64,000 nt of DNA, taken from the NCBI RefSeq assembly GCF_000022085.1, contig NC_011894.1, positions 6,012,501-6,076,500 of the forward strand. Direction: 5' to 3'. The translations under genes were made by a program, and so were the position numbers. This document shows, in pieces, positions 1 through 8,016 of this stretch (position 1 is its first letter; every line of letters starts with the position of its first letter). Origin of the DNA: Methylobacterium nodulans ORS 2060. GTDB taxonomy: Bacteria > Pseudomonadota > Alphaproteobacteria > Rhizobiales > Beijerinckiaceae. Below the pieces are notes generated by a model. It made no database searches and was not told where the DNA came from. It was given only the letters and a program-made list of their open reading frames with translations.

Positions 1-8
1 CCTTGCCC

Positions 9-407
9 TCAGGCCTTCCGAAGCGCCAGACGATCGGCTGCCATCCGCCATTCGGCCCGCCGCACATAGACGAGCCCCAGCAGAACGCAGAGGAGCAGAG
101 CGGCCGGCAGCATCATCGGCACGGGGTCTCCGGCCCGCAGATGGCTCGCCACGGCGCCGACCATGATGGCCGCGAGCAGCAGCGCCCCGTGGGCCGTCCA
201 GCCCCGCACCCACAGCAGGGCCACGCCCAGCAACTGCCCAACCCCGACCACGGTCATGAACCACAGCGGGTAGCCGAAGCGTGTGAAGCTCGCCACTTCG
301 AACGGGACCGCCATGAGCTTCATCCCGGCCGCAAGCGCGAACACGGCCGTGAGCACGCCCCGCAGCACCACGCCACCGATGCGCGGCCCCTTCCCGTCAC
401 CCGTCAT
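9..407 (-). CDS. DoxX-like small integral membrane protein
   Basis: The protein has 132 residues with four predicted hydrophobic helices spread over its length, the usual size and layout of DoxX/MauE-like membrane proteins. The first helix follows a short polar N-terminus, and the last is followed by a basic tail. The ATG at 407 was chosen because GGAAGG sits a few bases upstream; the longer open frame to 851 lacks plausible coding character. DoxX-family proteins are linked in other bacteria to quinone or thiol redox balance, but nothing here fixes a substrate. It stands alone, with a PilZ-type gene further upstream on the same strand. Family assignment comes from hydrophobicity and pattern only. 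Confidence 0.7.
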   Translation of the reverse strand: MTGDGKGPRIGGVVLRGVLTAVFALAAGMKLMAVPFEVASFTRFGYPLWFMTVVGVGQLLGVALLWVRGWTAHGALLLAAIMVGAVASHLRAGDPVPMMLPAALLLCVLLGLVYVRRAEWRMAADRLALRKA

Positions 408-547
408 GGACCCACCTTCCCCAAGCGCGGCCGCGGATCGGCCGTCATGGGGCAGGGCTCTATCGGCGCAGGATTTCGGGCCGATTGCGTCGCATGTGTC
501 GTCGCTCCGCGCCGGGGCCCATCCGTTCACCGGCCGTCCAACGTCTC

Positions 548-793
548 TCAGACGAACACCACGCCCATCTCGCCCGTCCTTCGCCAGACCACCGCACAGG
601 GAACGGATGCCTCCTCGGCATCGACGAGCAACCGGAGCCGGTCCGGAAAGCTGATCGCATCCGGCACCATCAGACGCGCACCATGCGCCGATACATCCCT
701 CAGGACGCAGGAGACGAGTCCAGGAGGAAAGTCGACTAAAATTCTTCCCACATCCGACAGAAGAAGACGCGCATCGAGAGGCCCGCGCTTCAT
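548..793 (-). CDS. small PilZ-domain protein
   Basis: This 81-residue protein consists almost entirely of a PilZ-like beta-barrel: a CxLRDVSAHGARL segment near residue 30 matches the D/NxSxxG half of the PilZ signature, followed by beta strands ending in GEMGVVFV. The upstream RxxxR half of the c-di-GMP motif is weak (only scattered arginines in the first 15 residues), so nucleotide binding is uncertain. Stand-alone PilZ proteins of this size are abundant in Methylobacterium-type genomes. The ATG at 793 is preferred; the frame stays open to 931 but those residues look non-coding. Confidence 0.65.
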   Translation of the reverse strand: MKRGPLDARLLLSDVGRILVDFPPGLVSCVLRDVSAHGARLMVPDAISFPDRLRLLVDAEEASVPCAVVWRRTGEMGVVFV

Positions 794-981
794 CGCGATT
801 GCTCCGCCGAGAATGCCGCGAATCACTTGGAGAAACCTGCGTTGCCTGCATGACAGGACGGAGTCATCACGGCAATCGCCATGGCATGTTTCCGCAGGCA
901 CCGCACCAAAGTCGGATCGTGTAGCAAGCAAGCCTCATGGGCCCGCATCCGACGCGCACGGCCACGCCCCGGCAGGGCGCC

Positions 982-1221
982 TCAGGTCCGCTGAGCGCCC
1001 GCGTTGCTGGGAGCGTGGTGATCGTCCTGGGGCGCCCGCGGCACCGTGCTGCCGGTCGAGCCCGGCTCTCCCGGCCGGACCTTCTCCGGCAGAGTCTGGT
1101 GCGGCGGCGGCATGTTCGGGGCCTGCTCCCGGCTCTTCTGGGGTGTATCCGTTGCCTGGACCATGACGGCGGCGCCGAGCAAGCTCAGCACCAGGGTGGT
1201 TCGTCGATTCATGAGCTTCAT
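982..1221 (-). CDS. small secreted hypothetical protein
   Basis: This 79-residue protein starts with a clear signal peptide: basic MKLMNRR, a hydrophobic core of about 14 residues, then a VQA-type cleavage site near residue 23. The mature part is short, polar and rich in proline, glutamine and glycine, with no recognised domain and no cysteine. GGAGGAG lies a good distance upstream of the ATG at 1221, which is why this internal start was taken over the much longer open frame. Probably periplasmic; function unknown. Confidence 0.65.
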   Translation of the reverse strand: MKLMNRRTTLVLSLLGAAVMVQATDTPQKSREQAPNMPPPHQTLPEKVRPGEPGSTGSTVPRAPQDDHHAPSNAGAQRT

Positions 1222-1479
1222 CACCGATGCTCCTCCGTCGTGAGCAAGAAATGGCCGGCATGCACAGGCGGTTCCGAGCGGCCGGACCCTGGCGGGATCA
1301 CCCGTACAGCGCGCGTCACGCCGGTGCATGATCTGGTGCATGACCTCTTGCGCGCGGATACGACGGTGCCTGAGCCCCCGATCCGACAGCGCCGGACGCT
1401 GGCCGGTCACGGGATCCGGGCGTGCCACCGCGCGGGCCCCGCGCGCCCGGTCACCGGCAGGATCCAGAGGAGGGTGTGC

Positions 1480-2031
1480 GTGCTGAGTGCCATTCGCGGC
1501 TCCGCCGCCTTCAGCGCCTGCGGACAGCATCGCCATCGCCTCGACCGCTGGTGGTCGGACGCACCCCGGGCGCTGGTCTGCGCCGCGAATCCGAGCCGGG
1601 CGGACGGAATTCGTCACGATCCGACCGTGTGCCGCCTCCGCGCCCTGCTGCAGACCCGGCCCGGCCTCGGCGGCTATACCCTCGTCAATGTCGAGGATCG
1701 GATCGCCACCGACCCGGCCGACCTGCGCCGCTGGCTCGCCACGGCCGAACCCGCCGAACTGGAGGCGGCACGCCGGGCGAACCTCGCGCGCATCCGCGCC
1801 CTCTCGGAGGCCACCCCGCTGAGGATCGTAGCCTGGGGCACCCTCGTGGAGCCCGACCCGCATCGCGAGCGCGTCGTCGCGGCCCTGTCCTGCGACGGAC
1901 GATACGACCTCTTCGCCTTCGGCCTGACCGGGGAGGGCGCGCCGGTCCACCCTCTGGCCCGCGGCCGCGCGCGCGTGCCGCTCGGAAAGCCCCTGGTGAT
2001 CTGGCGTCCGCGCGAGGCAGCGCCGCCGTGA
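1480..2031 (+). CDS. DUF1643 family protein
   Basis: The product is 183 residues. Near the N-terminus it has the DUF1643 pattern: a CGxxRxxLxRWW segment, then a NPSRAD motif, a DPTVCRLRAL motif, and a VNxxD segment followed by an aspartate-rich helix. The family is widespread and uncharacterised. Start: a GAGGAGG Shine-Dalgarno runs into the first GTG at 1474, so the second GTG at 1480, six bases from the purine run, is the better start. The gene converges on the L,D-transpeptidase gene, six bases away. Upstream 258 bases (1222-1479) show nothing recognisable. Confidence 0.75.
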   Translation: MLSAIRGSAAFSACGQHRHRLDRWWSDAPRALVCAANPSRADGIRHDPTVCRLRALLQTRPGLGGYTLVNVEDRIATDPADLRRWLATAEPAELEAARRANLARIRALSEATPLRIVAWGTLVEPDPHRERVVAALSCDGRYDLFAFGLTGEGAPVHPLARGRARVPLGKPLVIWRPREAAPP

Positions 2032-2037
2032 GCGCCA

Positions 2038-3174
2038 TCAATTCAGGGCGGCGAAGCGCGGCGCGGTGACGAAGAGCGGTGTCTCCGGCCGCTGCGCGGC
2101 GACGAGCGACAGCCGGGTCGCGCCCTCCGCCAGGGGTGTCCGGGCGAACAGCGACGGCTCCGTGTCGATGACCGGCAGGGGGATGAAGACCGGCGCGGGC
2201 GGGGCCGCGGCGAGGCGAACACGCCGGGCCGGGATCGTGGTCACCTCGCGGCCCGCCAGCGCCAGAGCCTCCGGCCGGCTGACATCGCCGAGGGACGCGC
2301 CGCGCCGCAGGAGCGCCGCGAAGATCGGATGCTGGCCGCCATCCGCATAGGTGGTCCGCACCGCCTCGATGCCCTGGCCGACGAGGGCGGCGACCCGGGC
2401 CTCTTCCTCGGCGCGGCGCGTCTGCGCCAGGGCCTCGACGGCCGGGTCGGGATAGGGCGCGAAGCCGTACCGGCCCGCCGCGACGCTCACGAGCGGCTCG
2501 CGCCCGGTCGCCTCGAAACGGTCGGAGCCCTCCTTGAGCTGGCGCCAGAAGGCGATGTTCGGATCCTGCCGGTGGCGGGCGAGGTTCTCCGCATTCATCC
2601 GGAACGGGAAGGCCTGGAACTGGAACGCCGCCTGGCCGCCCGCGAAGGCCTCGCGGGCGAGCGCGAAGATCTCGCCCACCTGCCTGTCCGTCATGGCGAA
2701 GCACCCGGCCGAGGAGCAGGTGCCATGCACCATCAGGGCCGAGCCGGTGCCGCCATGCGCCCGGTCATAGGCATTCGGATAGCCGACGTCGAAGGACAGA
2801 TAGTAGCGGGAATTCGGGTTCATCTGCTGCGGACGCACCGTGTAGAACCCCTCCGGAGCCTGCCGGTCGCCGGCCTTGAGCTTGGGACCGAGCTGGCCCG
2901 ACCAGCGGCAGATCGGAAAGCTCTTGAGCAGCACGAAGCGCCCGTCCGCCGCCCGCTTCCAGACCTCGATCTCCGATTCCTTCTTGTAGGCCCGCATCAG
3001 GATCGGGGCGCCGGGCGTCGTGTTCCGCGCCGTCATCAGGGCGAGGGTCGTGGCGGGAAGGGGGAGCAGATGCTTCGGCACGGCCTCCGCCCGGGCCGCC
3101 GGCGCGGCCAGCAGCGCCGCCGAAGCGGCGAGGACCGCCGCCACGAGCGCGACCATCTTCGACCGAACCGCCAT
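2038..3174 (-). CDS. L,D-transpeptidase family protein (YkuD fold, YafK-like)
   Basis: The 378-residue precursor has a signal peptide (MAVRSK plus a long alanine-rich core, cleavage near residue 30). The catalytic YkuD domain spans roughly residues 50-200 and contains the active-site signature MVHGTCSSAGCFAM with histidine, serine and nucleophile cysteine in place. Enzymes of this YafK-like branch make or trim 3-3 or lipoprotein links in peptidoglycan in the periplasm. The last 170 residues are a proline-rich, mostly polar tail. Start at 3174 gives the signal peptide directly after a GAGGCGG stretch; the ATG at 3228 adds an arginine-rich leader with no ribosome site. Confidence 0.85.
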   Translation of the reverse strand: MAVRSKMVALVAAVLAASAALLAAPAARAEAVPKHLLPLPATTLALMTARNTTPGAPILMRAYKKESEIEVWKRAADGRFVLLKSFPICRWSGQLGPKLKAGDRQAPEGFYTVRPQQMNPNSRYYLSFDVGYPNAYDRAHGGTGSALMVHGTCSSAGCFAMTDRQVGEIFALAREAFAGGQAAFQFQAFPFRMNAENLARHRQDPNIAFWRQLKEGSDRFEATGREPLVSVAAGRYGFAPYPDPAVEALAQTRRAEEEARVAALVGQGIEAVRTTYADGGQHPIFAALLRRGASLGDVSRPEALALAGREVTTIPARRVRLAAAPPAPVFIPLPVIDTEPSLFARTPLAEGATRLSLVAAQRPETPLFVTAPRFAALN

Positions 3175-3379
3175 CCGCCGCCTCGGAATCCGGACCACCG
3201 CCGCGTGACGGGCCGCGCGGCGTCGCACGGCATTGTGTGAATCTTGCGGCGTCGCCCGGGTGCGGATCAGCCCGGATCAAGCAAATTGGACGAGGGCGTC
3301 GAGCCGATCGACCACCCGCAGGGGCACGAGCTCGTCTTGAAGATCCCGGCCGGTCAAGGTCATGCTCAGCGGTGTCGGC

Positions 3380-3472
3380 CTACGGTTCGGCCTGGGAGCG
3401 CAGGCCCGCCCCGACCTCCCTGATCCGCTCGGCGATGTGGAGAAGATCGGCCGTGCTGATGTAGGACCGCCT
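3380..3472 (-). pseudogene. serine recombinase (resolvase/invertase) remnant
   Basis: Minus-strand translation gives a run of about 28 residues, YISTADLLHIAERIREVGAG followed by LRSQAEP and a stop. This resembles the mid-catalytic segment of resolvases, where STxDLLxxxxxIxExGxGxRSL leads into the dimer helix. Nothing else of the enzyme can be read in the flanking bases. It lies between the transpeptidase gene and a lower-GC acetyltransferase gene, so it may mark an old insertion. The rest of 3175-3474 holds nothing recognisable. The match is from memory of the family and is short. Confidence 0.4.
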
Positions 3473-3474
3473 AA

Positions 3475-3981
3475 CTAAAGTTCCTTCTCCATCAAAACGG
3501 TGTGCGATTTGATTGTCTCTCCCTCGAAGGGTTTAATTTCTCCAGTCGGGTGGAATCCCATCTTCATCCAAAAACCGATGACCGGATTGGTTTCTACCAC
3601 AGCCAGTCGCATCCTTCTTGCCTCGAGGGTGTTGAGAGCGAACCGTTCCCCTTCCCGAAAAAGCGCTCGACCAAGGCCCGATTCTTGCGCGCTTTCCCGA
3701 ACTGCTAGAAGGCCAATGAACGCCGTCCCAGGTGAGGGGTAGCCGTCGATGATATCCAGAAGCCCGACAGCCACATCCTCGCGCTTTGCCAAGAACGCAT
3801 ATTTGTGGCGCGGCTCATACCCGGGCGGGAGAGCAGTTGCGAATTCATAGGCCGCATTATCACGTCTCAAGACACCATCGACACGCTGAGAGTAGGTGGT
3901 GAGTTCATCGAATATGTTGTCCACCTCACGTAGATCGTCCGAAGTAACTGGCATAAGCGATATAGTGACATCACCTCTCAT
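3475..3981 (-). CDS. GNAT family N-acetyltransferase
   Basis: The protein is 168 residues from the ATG at 3981, which follows GAGGGGAACC; an ATG at 4005 lacks a good ribosome site. The GNAT core is seen in order: N-terminal strand and helix, a YAFLAKREDVAVGLLDI strand pair, FIGLLAVRESAQESGLGRAL (the acetyl-CoA pyrophosphate loop has the form QxxGLGRAL), and C-terminal NPVIGFWMKMGFHPTGE. Substrate is unknown. Base composition and codon use are visibly less GC-rich than every neighbour (many AAA, GAA, ATT and TTT codons), which suggests acquisition by transfer. It sits beside a resolvase remnant. Confidence 0.8.
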   Translation of the reverse strand: MRGDVTISLMPVTSDDLREVDNIFDELTTYSQRVDGVLRRDNAAYEFATALPPGYEPRHKYAFLAKREDVAVGLLDIIDGYPSPGTAFIGLLAVRESAQESGLGRALFREGERFALNTLEARRMRLAVVETNPVIGFWMKMGFHPTGEIKPFEGETIKSHTVLMEKEL

Positions 3982-4008
3982 GGTTCCCCTCGGGCAGCCC
4001 TCCACATG

Positions 4009-4143
4009 TCAGGCCCAGGTAATGCTGCCTTGGATGGAACCGTCTGCTCCAAGACGCTGCACCAGCCGCCGATGGCGGTAGTCAGCAAATGATTTATTCA
4101 ACCGCTCGTATTGCTCATGCGGGATTATCAGAAAACGACCGTT
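4009..4143 (-). other. unrecognised lower-GC reading-frame fragment
   Basis: Minus-strand translation just past the murJ stop reads NGRFLIIPHEQYERLNKSFA and continues about 25 residues to a TGA at 4009. It has no convincing start or ribosome site and shares the lower GC of the neighbouring acetyltransferase gene. It may be the tail of a gene whose front was lost when this segment joined the 3' end of murJ. I do not recognise the family. Confidence 0.2.
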
Positions 4144-4147
4144 GGCA

Positions 4148-5677
4148 TCACACCCGCCGGAGGCGCACCCCGAAGAGTCGCAGGGCCACAAGCAGCGTCG
4201 CCGCATAGGCGACGAGGCCGATCGCGCCGAGGGCAGCGAGGATCGCGAGCTCGCGGAAGCGCGGCAGGGCGGGCATCAGGCGCTCCAGGAGCGGCAGGCC
4301 CCCGAGGGTGCCGGCGGCGAGCACCGCGCAGCCAGCGAGCACGCCGCAGGCCGTGACGGCGAGCGCCCGGCTCGGCGCGGTCCAGCCGCGCCTGCGAGCG
4401 ATCACGAACAGCATCAGCACGTTCACCCAGACGCCGGCCGCGGTGGCGAGCGCGAGGCCGGTCACCCCGAGGGGCCCCGTGAGCACGACCTTCAGGACGA
4501 CGTTGAGGGCGACGGCCGTCAGGGAGGCGACGACCGGTGTGCGCGAATCCTGGCGCGCGTAGAAGCTCGCCACGATGCTGCGGATCAGCACCGCGGCCGG
4601 CAGCGCGAGGCCGTAGGCCGCGAGCACGGCCCCGGAGCGCGCGGCGGCCTCCGCGTCGAAGGCCCCCCGCTGGAACAGCGCCGTCATGATCAGGTCCGGC
4701 ACCAGCAGGAAAGCGACCGCGAAGGGGGCCGAGAGGGCGAGGGAGAAGCCGGTGGCCCGGTTCTGCGCCGCATGGGCGGCGGCCGCATCCCCGGCGGCGA
4801 GCTGGCGGCTCATCTCCGGCAGCAGCACGGTGCCGGCCGCGATGCCGATGACCCCGAAGGGAAGCTGGTAGAGGCGGTCGGCATAGTAGAGGGCCGAGAC
4901 GGCGCCGGTCGGCAGGAACGAGGCGATGATCGTATCGGCGAACATCGCAATCTGCACCCCGGCCGAGCCGATCACCGCCGGCCCCAGCATGCGGAAGAAG
5001 CGCACCATCCCCGTATCGGCGAGCGTCGGGCGGGCGAGGCGGGGGGCGACCCCGGCCCGGACCGCATCGGCCCAGACGAGGAGGAATTGCAGGACGCCCG
5101 ACACCGCCACGCCCCAGGCCGCCGCAAAGGCGGCGTTCGGGAACAGGAAGGCGGCCGCGAGGGCCACGAGCAGCGAGAGGTTGAGGAGCACCGGCGCGGC
5201 GGCGGCGGCCGCGAAGCGCTTGCGGGCGTTCAGCACCCCCGAGAGCAGGGTCACCAGGGTGATGAACAGCAGGTACGGGAAGGTGATGCGGGTGAGCGCC
5301 ACCGCGAGCGCGAACTTGCCCGGGTCATCCGAGAAGCCCGGCGCCAGCGCGCGCACGATCCACGGCATCAGCGGCAGGGCCAGCGCGAGCAGCGCCACCT
5401 GCACCAGCAGCATCAGGGTGAAGATGCGGTCGGCGAAGAGGCGCGCGGCCCTGGTCTCGCCCGCCCCGTCGAGCCCCGCATAGGTCGGCACGAAGGCGAC
5501 GTTGAAGGCGCCCTCGCCGAAGATCGCCCGGAAGTGGTTGGGCAGGCGGAAGGCGACCACGAAGGCATCGGCCACCGGGCCGGCGCCCATCACGGCGGCC
5601 ATCACCACGTCCCGCAGGAAGCCCGTGACCCGAGACACCAGGGTCCAGCCGCCGACCGAGAGGATGCTGCGGATCAT
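4148..5677 (-). CDS. murJ: lipid II flippase MurJ (MviN)
   Basis: The product is 509 residues, normal for MurJ. It opens with the family's typical N-terminus (MIRSILSVGGWTLVSRVTGF then LRDVVMAAVMGAGPVADAFV) with the conserved arginines of the central cavity, and has about 14 hydrophobic segments of the MOP exporter fold. FGEGAFNVAFVPTY near residue 55 is a family signature. The protein flips undecaprenyl-pyrophosphoryl lipid II to the periplasmic face for peptidoglycan synthesis. It is monocistronic here; a family D palindrome lies just upstream of its start. Confidence 0.93.
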   Translation of the reverse strand: MIRSILSVGGWTLVSRVTGFLRDVVMAAVMGAGPVADAFVVAFRLPNHFRAIFGEGAFNVAFVPTYAGLDGAGETRAARLFADRIFTLMLLVQVALLALALPLMPWIVRALAPGFSDDPGKFALAVALTRITFPYLLFITLVTLLSGVLNARKRFAAAAAAPVLLNLSLLVALAAAFLFPNAAFAAAWGVAVSGVLQFLLVWADAVRAGVAPRLARPTLADTGMVRFFRMLGPAVIGSAGVQIAMFADTIIASFLPTGAVSALYYADRLYQLPFGVIGIAAGTVLLPEMSRQLAAGDAAAAHAAQNRATGFSLALSAPFAVAFLLVPDLIMTALFQRGAFDAEAAARSGAVLAAYGLALPAAVLIRSIVASFYARQDSRTPVVASLTAVALNVVLKVVLTGPLGVTGLALATAAGVWVNVLMLFVIARRRGWTAPSRALAVTACGVLAGCAVLAAGTLGGLPLLERLMPALPRFRELAILAALGAIGLVAYAATLLVALRLFGVRLRRV

Positions 5678-5698
5678 CGAAACGGATCTCTCGTCCAG

Positions 5699-5744
5699 CG
5701 CATTTTTTCGGCGAAGGGGATGCCGGTTCGCCGCAGAAAATGCG
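5699..5744. repeat. family D dispersed palindrome
   Basis: This is a near-perfect inverted repeat. Left arm CGCATTTTTTCGGCGAA, a centre containing GGGATGCC, right arm GGTTCGCCGCAGAAAATGCG. Related copies, sharing the core GGATGCCGGTTC and arms ending near GAGCATTT or CTCTAG, occur at 29071, 35651 and 47291, with degraded ones near 34915 and 50180. It lies between murJ and the neighbouring glycosyltransferase gene and may double as transcript end for the latter. Confidence 0.75.
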
Positions 5745-5817
5745 GAAAATCAAAGACCGGGAGCGGGGTTCGGTCGAGCCGACCTCCGCTCTTGCGGGCG
5801 CGACCGCGCCCGCCCGG

Positions 5818-6837
5818 TCACACTGCGCCGGTGAAGGTGGCGCGGTTGCGGCGGTCGTCCGGGACGCCGCCGCTCTGCCCCGCCGCAGCCGGCCCGATCC
5901 GCTCGGCCACCACGTAGAGCGGGCGCCGCTTCACCTCGGCGAAGATGCGCCCGATATACTCGCCGATGATGCCGAGCGACATCAGCTGCACGCCGGAGAA
6001 GAACATCACTGACACGATCAGCGACGCGTAGCCCGGCACGTTCGGCCCCCGGAACAGGTACTCGCCGACGAAGTAGAGGGCGGCGAGGAGCGCGAGCGTC
6101 GCGATGGTGCCGCCCAGATAGGTCCAGACCCGCAGCGGCACGGTCGAGAACGAGGTGATGCCGTCGAAGGCGAAGCGGAACAGCTTGCGGAAGCTCCACT
6201 TCGTCTCGCCCTGATGGCGCGCCTCGACCGCATAGGGCACACCGACCGACCGGAAGCCGATCCAGGAATAGAGGCCCTTGGAGAAGCGCGCGCGCTCCGG
6301 CAGGGCGCGCAGCACCTCGACGCCCTTGCGGTCGATGAGGCGGAAATCGCCCGCCCCCTCGGGCAGCGGCATCTCCCCAAACTGGGCGAACAGCCGGTAG
6401 AACAGTTGCGCGAAGCTGCGGCGCAGGGCGCTCTCGCCACTCCGATCGAGGCGCTGGGCGTAGACCATGACGTTGCCCTCCCGCCAGCGGGCGACGAAGG
6501 TCTCGATCAGCTCGGGCGGGTGCTGGAGATCGGCATCCATCAGCACCACGGCGCGCCCGCGGGCATGGTCGAGACCGGCCGCAATCGCGACCTCCTTGCC
6601 GAAGTTGCGGCTGAAGCAGACGGCGCCGATGCGCGGCTCGCGGGCATTGTGCTCCGCGATGACGGCGGCGGTGGCGTCGTGGCTGCCGTCGTTGACGAAC
6701 ACCACCTCGAAGGCCGGGGTGATGCGCTCCAGGACCGGCAGCAGGCGGGCCAGGAGCGGTCCGACATTGGCGCTCTCGTTGTAGACCGGTATGACGACGC
6801 TGAGGTCGATCGGGTCGCAGGGCCTGAACAGCTCCAC
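5818..6837 (-). CDS. polyprenyl-phosphate sugar transferase (GT2, GtrB/ArnC-like)
   Basis: The protein is 339 residues. The N-terminal GT-A domain opens with LSVVIPVYNE and contains FVNDGSHDAT, the metal-binding VLMDADLQHPPE motif, and FSKGLYSWIGF, all standard for DPM1/GtrB/ArnC-like enzymes that load a sugar onto undecaprenyl phosphate. Two C-terminal transmembrane helices follow (residues about 225-250 and 265-290) and then EYIGRIFAEVKRRPLYVV, a family hallmark. Start: GTG at 6837 has AAGGA nine bases upstream; the ATG at 6882 has no ribosome site and adds unconserved residues. It is divergent from a YdjC-type deacetylase gene, a pairing that suggests an amino-sugar lipid modification. Confidence 0.85.
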   Translation of the reverse strand: MELFRPCDPIDLSVVIPVYNESANVGPLLARLLPVLERITPAFEVVFVNDGSHDATAAVIAEHNAREPRIGAVCFSRNFGKEVAIAAGLDHARGRAVVLMDADLQHPPELIETFVARWREGNVMVYAQRLDRSGESALRRSFAQLFYRLFAQFGEMPLPEGAGDFRLIDRKGVEVLRALPERARFSKGLYSWIGFRSVGVPYAVEARHQGETKWSFRKLFRFAFDGITSFSTVPLRVWTYLGGTIATLALLAALYFVGEYLFRGPNVPGYASLIVSVMFFSGVQLMSLGIIGEYIGRIFAEVKRRPLYVVAERIGPAAAGQSGGVPDDRRNRATFTGAV

Positions 6838-6926
6838 GGTGCCGTTCCTTGTCTGGTGCCGGCGGGCCGGCTGTGTGGGCATCAAAAGCCGGCTTTGCGG
6901 ACCGGCTTAAGGGATTGCTGTAGCGA

Positions 6927-7793
6927 ATGCCACCTGAACGGCGACCGATCGTGCTGTGCGCCGACGATTACGGCCTGAGCCCCGGGGTGAGCCGCGGCAT
7001 CCTGGCGCTCGCACGGGCGGGGCGCCTCTCGGCCACCGGCGCGATGACGAACCTGCCTTCCTTCGGGCGCGAGGCCCCGGCCCTGCGCGAGTTCGACGGG
7101 CGCATCGGGCTCGGCCTGCACCTGACGCTGACCGCGGGAACTCCCCTCGGGGCGATGCCGCGCCTGGCTCCCTCCGGGCGCCTGCCCGCTCTCGGGCGGC
7201 TGATGCGGATGGCCTTCGCGGGCGGGCTCGATGCCGCGGAGATCGCCGCCGAGATCGCGCGCCAGCTCGATGCCTTCGAGCGGGCCATCGGGCGTCCGCC
7301 GGATTTCGTGGACGGGCACCAGCATGTCCATGTGCTGCCCGGGGTGCGCGGCGCCCTCCTGCTGACTCTGAAGACGCGGGGCCTTGCCGGCCGGCTGTGG
7401 CTGCGCGATCCGGCCGACCGGCTCGCCGCGATCCTGGCGCGGCCCTCCGCCCCGAAGGCCGCCCTGGTGCGGGCCCTGAGCCTCGGTTTCAGGGAGGCGG
7501 CGGGGCGCGCGGGCTTCCCGACGAACCGCGGCTTCTCCGGCTTCTCGGACTTCGCGAGCGGCGATGGCGTCGCGCCGGCCTTCGAGCGGGCCTTCGCGGC
7601 GCTCGGGCCGGCCCCGCTTGTGATGTGTCATCCGGGCGAGGTGGACGAGGGCCTGCGCGCCCTCGATCCCGTCGTGGAGAGCCGGCCGGCGGAACTCGCC
7701 TATCTGGCCTCGGAGCGCTTCGTGGCATTCCTGGAGAAGGCGGGGCTCGTCCTCGCGTGCCGTCCGCCGACGGTCCCGTTCCGGACGGCGTGA
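6927..7793 (+). CDS. ChbG/HpnK (YdjC) family carbohydrate deacetylase
   Basis: The product is 288 residues, in the usual range. The metal-site signatures are present: CADDYGLSPGVSRGI at the N-terminus (DD pair), GLHLTLTAGTPL near residue 70, and VDGHQHVHVLPGV near residue 125 (the HxH metal ligands). A late MCHPGEVDEGL motif completes the site. The family removes N-acetyl groups from sugars; members include ChbG, hopanoid-associated HpnK, and NaxD, which deacetylates undecaprenyl-phosphate N-acetylgalactosamine. The divergent lipid-linked sugar transferase next door favours a NaxD-like role over chitobiose use or hopanoid synthesis, but that is inference. Confidence 0.85.
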   Translation: MPPERRPIVLCADDYGLSPGVSRGILALARAGRLSATGAMTNLPSFGREAPALREFDGRIGLGLHLTLTAGTPLGAMPRLAPSGRLPALGRLMRMAFAGGLDAAEIAAEIARQLDAFERAIGRPPDFVDGHQHVHVLPGVRGALLLTLKTRGLAGRLWLRDPADRLAAILARPSAPKAALVRALSLGFREAAGRAGFPTNRGFSGFSDFASGDGVAPAFERAFAALGPAPLVMCHPGEVDEGLRALDPVVESRPAELAYLASERFVAFLEKAGLVLACRPPTVPFRTA

Positions 7794-7965
7794 TCCGACA
7801 TCCGCATGGCGACGCAAGCAGCCGGATGCTGGAGCCCTGGCCGGCGCCCGACCGTCGTGGCGCCGTCAGCGGAAGCCTCCGCCACAGCGCGGGATGCGGA
7901 GTGCGATCCGCCCTGAATGCGGGCCCGCACGACCCCACGGCTCCCCGCCGGGGCGGGGAGCCTGA

Positions 7966-8007
7966 CTTGCGCGCGCCCCTCTTCGGCGGAAGAGCGGGGC
8001 GCGCAAG
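7966..8007 (-). terminator. GC-rich hairpin downstream of sodB
   Basis: A 19-base stem with two mismatches (CTTGCGCGC arm, six-base centre, GCGCGCAAG arm) begins 10 bases past the sodB stop and also faces the end of the deacetylase gene. There is no T tract, as is common in this GC-rich group, so it may act as a bidirectional terminator or a 3' stabiliser. Confidence 0.5.
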
Positions 8008-8016
8008 AGGCCGGCC

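Noticed and set aside
4009..4206. A 65-residue gene overlapping the murJ end
   Set aside because: The first 20 or so residues are antisense-like within murJ, and there is no ribosome site. Only a fragment call is kept.
4142..5917. A 591-codon + strand ORF rich in Arg, Glu, Gly and His
   Set aside because: It is the antisense shadow of murJ, which has all the family motifs. High GC bias keeps such frames open.
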